From: Dehalogenimonas sp. THU2 | GTDB lineage: Bacteria > Chloroflexota > Dehalococcoidia > Dehalococcoidales > Dehalococcoidaceae | Assembly (NCBI RefSeq): GCF_039749495.1 | Contig: NZ_JBDLLU010000003.1 | Span: 62,001-126,000, forward strand | DNA: 64,000 nt | Direction of reading: 5' to 3' | In this document: piece after piece, positions 61,942 to 64,000 of the stretch | How positions within the stretch are numbered: the first letter of the stretch is position 1 | Layout: every line of letters starts with the position of its first letter | Position numbers and translations under genes: made by a program | Notes under the pieces: model-generated | The model's input: only the letters and a program-made list of their open reading frames with translations | What the model was told of the DNA's origin: nothing | Database searches by the model: none

Positions 61942-62649
61942 TTACAATTCCAGCGCCTGCTTCAGATCGATCGCACCAGTGTAGATGGACTTGCCCAGGA
62001 TGGCGGCGGAGGCGCCGAGGAGTTTCAATATTTTAAGATGGCTAAGTCTGGCGATGCCGCCGGAGGCGATGACCGGGGTTTTGATGGCCTGAATCAGTTC
62101 GTACAACGCGGTGAAGTTAGGTTCGGTGAGGGTACCGTCACGGGAGATGTCGGTGAAGACGAAACGCCTGACACCCAGATCCATCATCTGCCGCGCGAAA
62201 TCGATGACCGCCACGCCAGTCTCTTCCCGCCAGCCTTTGACCGCCATTTTACCGTTGCGGGCATCTAAAGAAACGACTATCGACTCACTGAAATTACGGC
62301 AGGCTTCCCGGACAAATTCCGGGTTCTCCACCGCCGCAGTGCCCAGCACCACCCGGTCGACGCCGGCTTTAAGCAGTTTCCGAACGCTTTCCATGTCCCG
62401 GATGCCGCCGCCCAATTGCACCGGCACCACGGCTGATTGAGCGATCTGGGAGATGATATCGAAGTTGACCATCTCGCCGTCCCTGGCGCCGTCCAGGTCA
62501 ACCACATGAAGCCGCTGGGCGCCCATGGATTGCCACTTAAGGGCCACGTCCACCGGGCTGTCCGAATAGACGGTTTCCTGTGCGTAATCGCCCTGGAAGA
62601 GCCGTACGCAGCGGCCGCCGCGGATGTCTATGGCGGGGATGATCTCGAT
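61942..62649 (-). CDS. hisA: HisA, ProFAR isomerase, with apparent AUC start codon
   Basis: HisA is a (beta-alpha)8 isomerase of histidine synthesis. The chain reads IIPAIDIRGGRCVRLFQGD at the N-terminus, including catalytic Asp 8. VDLDGARDGE, LGGGIRDMESV and the C-terminal ASGGIARLSHLK phosphate site follow. The first ATG/GTG/TTG in frame (62553) would remove this catalytic strand. The family's Met aligns with ATC at 62647-62649, which has GGAGAA (complement of 62655-62660) five bases upstream. With that start it is 235 aa, the normal length. A base-call error is the alternative. Confidence 0.88.
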   Translation of the reverse strand: MEIIPAIDIRGGRCVRLFQGDYAQETVYSDSPVDVALKWQSMGAQRLHVVDLDGARDGEMVNFDIISQIAQSAVVPVQLGGGIRDMESVRKLLKAGVDRVVLGTAAVENPEFVREACRNFSESIVVSLDARNGKMAVKGWREETGVAVIDFARQMMDLGVRRFVFTDISRDGTLTEPNFTALYELIQAIKTPVIASGGIARLSHLKILKLLGASAAILGKSIYTGAIDLKQALEL

Positions 62650-62771
62650 AGCTGTTCTCCGTTAATTCCTGTTTTGGAAAAAGATATTATAACATTAAGC
62701 CCATCGACCGGCCAGTAGTTAAGCACTGTAACCAGCAACTTATTGTTGATAAGAACTATGGACACAAGGCG

Positions 62772-62777
62772 TATAAT
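62772..62777 (+). promoter_or_regulatory. TATAAT -10 box before the PAS sensor gene
   Basis: TATAAT lies 63 bases before the ATG at 62841. No -35 box at good spacing was found. Confidence 0.35.
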
Positions 62778-62840
62778 GAATGGTATCGGCGTGATTTGAA
62801 AAAACAGACTGGTTTTAATAAATAGGTCAGGGTGGTTGAT

Positions 62841-64000
62841 ATGACAAATGAAAAATCACTAAATTCCGACAATCAGGGTTTATGGGGGATAATAAACAAC
62901 GATCCTGACGGTAAAATCATAGTCGATAAAAAAGACATTGTGTTGTTTGCAAATCCAGCTGCCATGAGACTGTTCGAACGGGAAGCTGGGAAATTTGTCG
63001 GCCACAAATTCAAATATACAGCTATAACCGGCAAAGATGCCGAAATAGAATTCCTCAAAAAAGACGGGTCGGTGGGTCGTGCCGAAATGCGGTCTTCCGT
63101 TGCCACCTGGCAGGAGCAGGAGGTATTGCTCGTTTCGCTCCGGGATATAACCGGGCGGGGTTGGGTGGAAGAACTTCTTGACCGGAATGCCACACTATCA
63201 GTGGTTTTTGAGAGCACCCCGAACATCATGATGCTGGTGGATGAAGATGGGCGAGTCTTGGATATCAACCGCGCCGGAGTTGAGTTTGCCGGCAGGAGCA
63301 AGGAAGAACTGCTGGGTTTGCTGGGTGGTGACGTTTTCAATTGTCTGAATTCTTTCCACGGTAAAGGCTGCGGTAAGAACGCGGAGTGCGCCGATTGTCC
63401 GGTTCGTTCCAGGGTGATGCGGACGCTGGAAACGCAGGAACCAATATTCAATGAAGAAGGTGAGTTCGAAATAGAGCGGCATGGGGAAACAGTGAAGCTG
63501 CATATTTTAATATCCACCTCACTTATCAACATCTCTGGCGGGAAACAGGTACTGGTGACGATTACGGACATTACCGAACGCAAGACTTTAGAGCAAACCT
63601 TGCGGCTAGAGGATCAACGGTACCGTGAATTCTTCATGAATTCACCATTCGGTTATCAGTCTTTGGATAATGAAGGACGCATCAAGGATGTCAACCAAGC
63701 GTGGCTCAACGGTCTGGGCTATTCCCGGGAAGAGGTCATCGGTAAATGGTTCGGCGATTTTTTGGCACCCGAACAGGCTGATATTTTTCGCGAACGTTTT
63801 CCCAAGTTCAAAGCGGCTGGAAAAACCCACGCTGAGTTTTTAATGAAGCATAAGGATGGCTCCGTGACGCTGGAGGCCATTGATGGCAAGGTAGCCTATG
63901 ACCTGACTGGGGCTTTCAAACATACCCATTGTGTGTTGCAGGATGTCACTGAAGCCCGGCGGGCAGAAGCAATTATTCAACAAAGCCGTCAGAAATATCA
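62841..64000 (+). CDS. Multi-PAS sensor protein, 3' end outside window
   Basis: The frame is open from ATG 62841 to the window edge, at least 386 codons. Three PAS-like units are visible: residues about 10-110 (KIIVDKKDIVLFANPAAMRLF), about 115-250 (VVFESTPNIMMLVDEDGRVLDINRAG, with a Cys-rich CGKNAECADCPVRSRV stretch that resembles CxnCx2C PAS-4 variants) and about 255-375 (FFMNSPFGYQSLDNEGRIKDVNQAWLNGLGYSREEVIG). PAC segments (VTITDITERKTLE, VLQDVTEARRAEA) end the second and third. The output domain (kinase or GGDEF) is not in the window. The sequence is soluble throughout. Confidence 0.88.
   Translation, partial: MTNEKSLNSDNQGLWGIINNDPDGKIIVDKKDIVLFANPAAMRLFEREAGKFVGHKFKYTAITGKDAEIEFLKKDGSVGRAEMRSSVATWQEQEVLLVSLRDITGRGWVEELLDRNATLSVVFESTPNIMMLVDEDGRVLDINRAGVEFAGRSKEELLGLLGGDVFNCLNSFHGKGCGKNAECADCPVRSRVMRTLETQEPIFNEEGEFEIERHGETVKLHILISTSLINISGGKQVLVTITDITERKTLEQTLRLEDQRYREFFMNSPFGYQSLDNEGRIKDVNQAWLNGLGYSREEVIGKWFGDFLAPEQADIFRERFPKFKAAGKTHAEFLMKHKDGSVTLEAIDGKVAYDLTGAFKHTHCVLQDVTEARRAEAIIQQSRQKY

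Noticed and set aside
62873-63583. 236-aa minus-strand frame near the window end
   Set aside because: It is antisense to a clear multi-PAS protein that is open to the window edge on the plus strand.

Overview
This 64 kb window is a moderately GC-rich bacterial chromosome segment that most resembles the class Dehalococcoidia (phylum Chloroflexota), probably a Dehalogenimonas-like organism. The evidence is the gene combination, not a database match. It has a bacterial single-chain Elp3, a Vhu-type [NiFe]-hydrogenase joined to HdrABC and MvhD, a corrinoid salvage and remodelling cluster with CbiZ, and an acetyl-CoA synthase/corrinoid protein locus with no CO dehydrogenase catalytic subunit. No reductive dehalogenase, transposase, integrase, CRISPR array or rRNA is visible.

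Layout. 1-9647: the 3' part of rpoC, then small membrane proteins, rlmN, ruvB, queH, rimI-like and a leftward run of small genes ending with a Trm9-like methyltransferase. 9783-11159: elp3, divergent from that methyltransferase. 11183-19469: one rightward operon hdrC-hdrB-hdrA-mvhD-(60-aa protein)-vhuG-vhuA-maturation protease, predicted to couple H2 oxidation to flavin-based electron bifurcation. 19470-22185: intergenic repeats, a thioredoxin-like lipoprotein/CcdA pair and a radical SAM gene. 22489-32992: two substrate-binding proteins, BtuC, BtuD, CbiZ, CbiB, a CobD-type aminotransferase homologue, then CobT, CobS, CobC and CobU. This is a complete uptake, remodelling and nucleotide-loop assembly set. 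33079-51504 runs leftward: fhs, RACo-like activator, cooC, folD, acsD, acsB, acsC, acsE, a DUF3786 protein and a NarL-type two-component system; then a separately promoted pair (HdrD-like protein and an HdrA with an inserted GltD-like module) and thioredoxin.

51645-64000: a Cys-rich protein, a PAP2-like protein, a 35-aa membrane protein, four tRNA genes (Phe, Leu, Gln, Asn) under one promoter, ftsK, ruvA, a four-helix-bundle protein flanked by AT-rich inverted repeats, a second two-component system, hisA-hisI and the start of a multi-PAS sensor that runs off the window.

The metabolic regions fit together. Corrinoid salvage feeds corrinoid enzymes, including the AcsCD methyl carrier here. Fhs, FolD, AcsE, AcsCD and AcsB exchange C1 units between folates and acetyl-CoA. 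The Hdr/Vhu complex and the HdrA-GltD fusion are plausible low-potential electron suppliers.

The most notable observations are the HdrA-GltD-HdrA fusion operon behind a consensus promoter with a 26-bp perfect palindrome, the Elp3/Trm9-like pair, a hisA gene that appears to start with AUC, a histidine kinase that appears to start with CUG, extended -10 promoters a few bases ahead of genes without a Shine-Dalgarno site, and a diverged intergenic repeat found at two loci in opposite orientation.
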